NCBI GenBank assembly: GCA_937917025.1
Contig: CALFSF010000295.1
Coordinates: forward strand, 1 to 7,081
Direction: 5' to 3'
Origin: an uncultured Paraburkholderia sp.
GTDB taxonomy: Bacteria; Pseudomonadota; Gammaproteobacteria; Burkholderiales; Burkholderiaceae
Length of the DNA: 7,081 bases
The translations under genes were made by a program, and so were the position numbers. A model generated the notes under the pieces. That model did no database searches. It had not been told where the DNA came from and saw only the letters and a program-made list of their open reading frames with translations. Numbering within the stretch: the stretch's first letter is position 1; the number at the start of each line of letters is the position of its first letter. Of the stretch, positions 6,904 to 7,081 are shown in pieces.

Positions 6904-6933
6904 CGGCCGGAACGCGGTCTCCGTGTCCGGCCG
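6904..6933 (-). other. Intercistronic stem-loop 1, just downstream of the binding-protein stop
   Basis: Eight perfectly complementary bases, 6904-6911 (cggccgga) and 6926-6933 (tccggccg), with a further CGG/CCG pairing inside the 14-base loop. It lies 22 bases past the stop codon of the binding-protein gene. No T run follows. Together with the stem at 6863-6889 it makes two strong hairpins in tandem, an arrangement often found where the binding protein must be made in excess over the membrane subunits. Confidence 0.5.
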
Positions 6934-6955
6934 TCCTGCATGCTGCGTTAGCGCA

Positions 6956-7081
6956 TTAGCGGTATTGCCCCGCGTACTTGACCACCTTGTCGATATTGGC
7001 CTTCGTGATGAAACCCGGGCCGGAGCCGATATTGCGCGCGCCATAGGCGGGCGCAAGCCCGTAGGTCGCGAGCCGTTGCTG
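6956..7081 (-). CDS. Periplasmic sugar (probably inositol) ABC transporter substrate-binding protein, C-terminal 41 residues only
   Basis: The frame is open from the right window edge to TAA at 6958-6956. The 41 residues include GLAPAYGARNIGSGPGFITK and end in DKVVKYAGQYR. This tail is typical of ribose-type periplasmic binding proteins (Peripla_BP_4 class), in which the C-terminus completes the second lobe. The bulk of the gene, including the signal peptide and ligand-contact residues, lies outside the window, so substrate specificity cannot be read here. The identification rests on the tail sequence and on the position directly upstream of the matching permease and ATPase genes, the usual order for such importers. 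It is separated from the permease by a 176-base spacer with stem-loops, unlike the tight spacing of the other genes. Confidence 0.85.
   Translation of the reverse strand, partial: QQRLATYGLAPAYGARNIGSGPGFITKANIDKVVKYAGQYR

Noticed and set aside
6863..6933. Intrinsic terminator after the binding-protein gene
   Set aside because: The stems are strong but neither is followed by a T run on the transcribed strand, and the permease and ATPase genes continue in the same direction without any visible new promoter.
6944..6960. Short direct repeat (ttagcg twice) at the stop codon of the binding-protein gene
   Set aside because: Only six bases, partly inside the coding end, with no symmetry or further copies, so chance is the simplest reading.

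Overview
The window is a stretch of a myo-inositol uptake and catabolism operon. All six recognisable genes lie on the minus strand, so they are transcribed from high to low coordinates. The DNA is very GC-rich with heavy G/C use at third codon positions. The protein sequences and the fused IolC-DUF2090 architecture fit a betaproteobacterium of the Burkholderia/Paraburkholderia/Caballeronia type. That assignment is inferred from memory of related clusters, not from a search.

Layout in transcription order. First comes the last 41 codons of a periplasmic sugar-binding protein (6956-7081, cut by the window edge). A 176-base spacer with three potential stem-loops follows (6780-6955). Next are a ribose/inositol-class ABC permease (5616-6779) and, after an 11-14 base gap, a single-domain ABC ATPase (4795-5601). 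A 100-base spacer (4695-4794) holds one strong GC-rich hairpin. The catabolic genes follow: iolC fused to a DUF2090 domain (2664-4694), iolD overlapping it by 4 bases (709-2667), and iolE starting 10 bases further on and running off the left edge (1-698).

How they work together. The binding protein, permease and ATPase form one importer, probably for myo-inositol or a related cyclitol, judged from the neighbours. Inside the cell an inositol dehydrogenase (not in the window) would make 2-keto-myo-inositol. IolE dehydrates it to the trihydroxycyclohexanedione, and IolD hydrolytically opens that ring to 5-deoxyglucuronate. An isomerase (IolB, not in the window) gives 5-dehydro-2-deoxygluconate, which the IolC kinase domain phosphorylates. 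The DUF2090 domain on the same chain probably acts as the aldolase giving dihydroxyacetone phosphate and malonate semialdehyde.

The core is a well-understood pathway; I see no mobile element, CRISPR array, RNA gene or convincing intrinsic terminator. The points most worth a second look are the kinase-aldolase fusion with LacD-like active-site residues, the cluster of stem-loops right after the binding-protein gene, the hairpin between transporter and catabolic genes, and the half-size ATPase paired with a permease of the ribose class.
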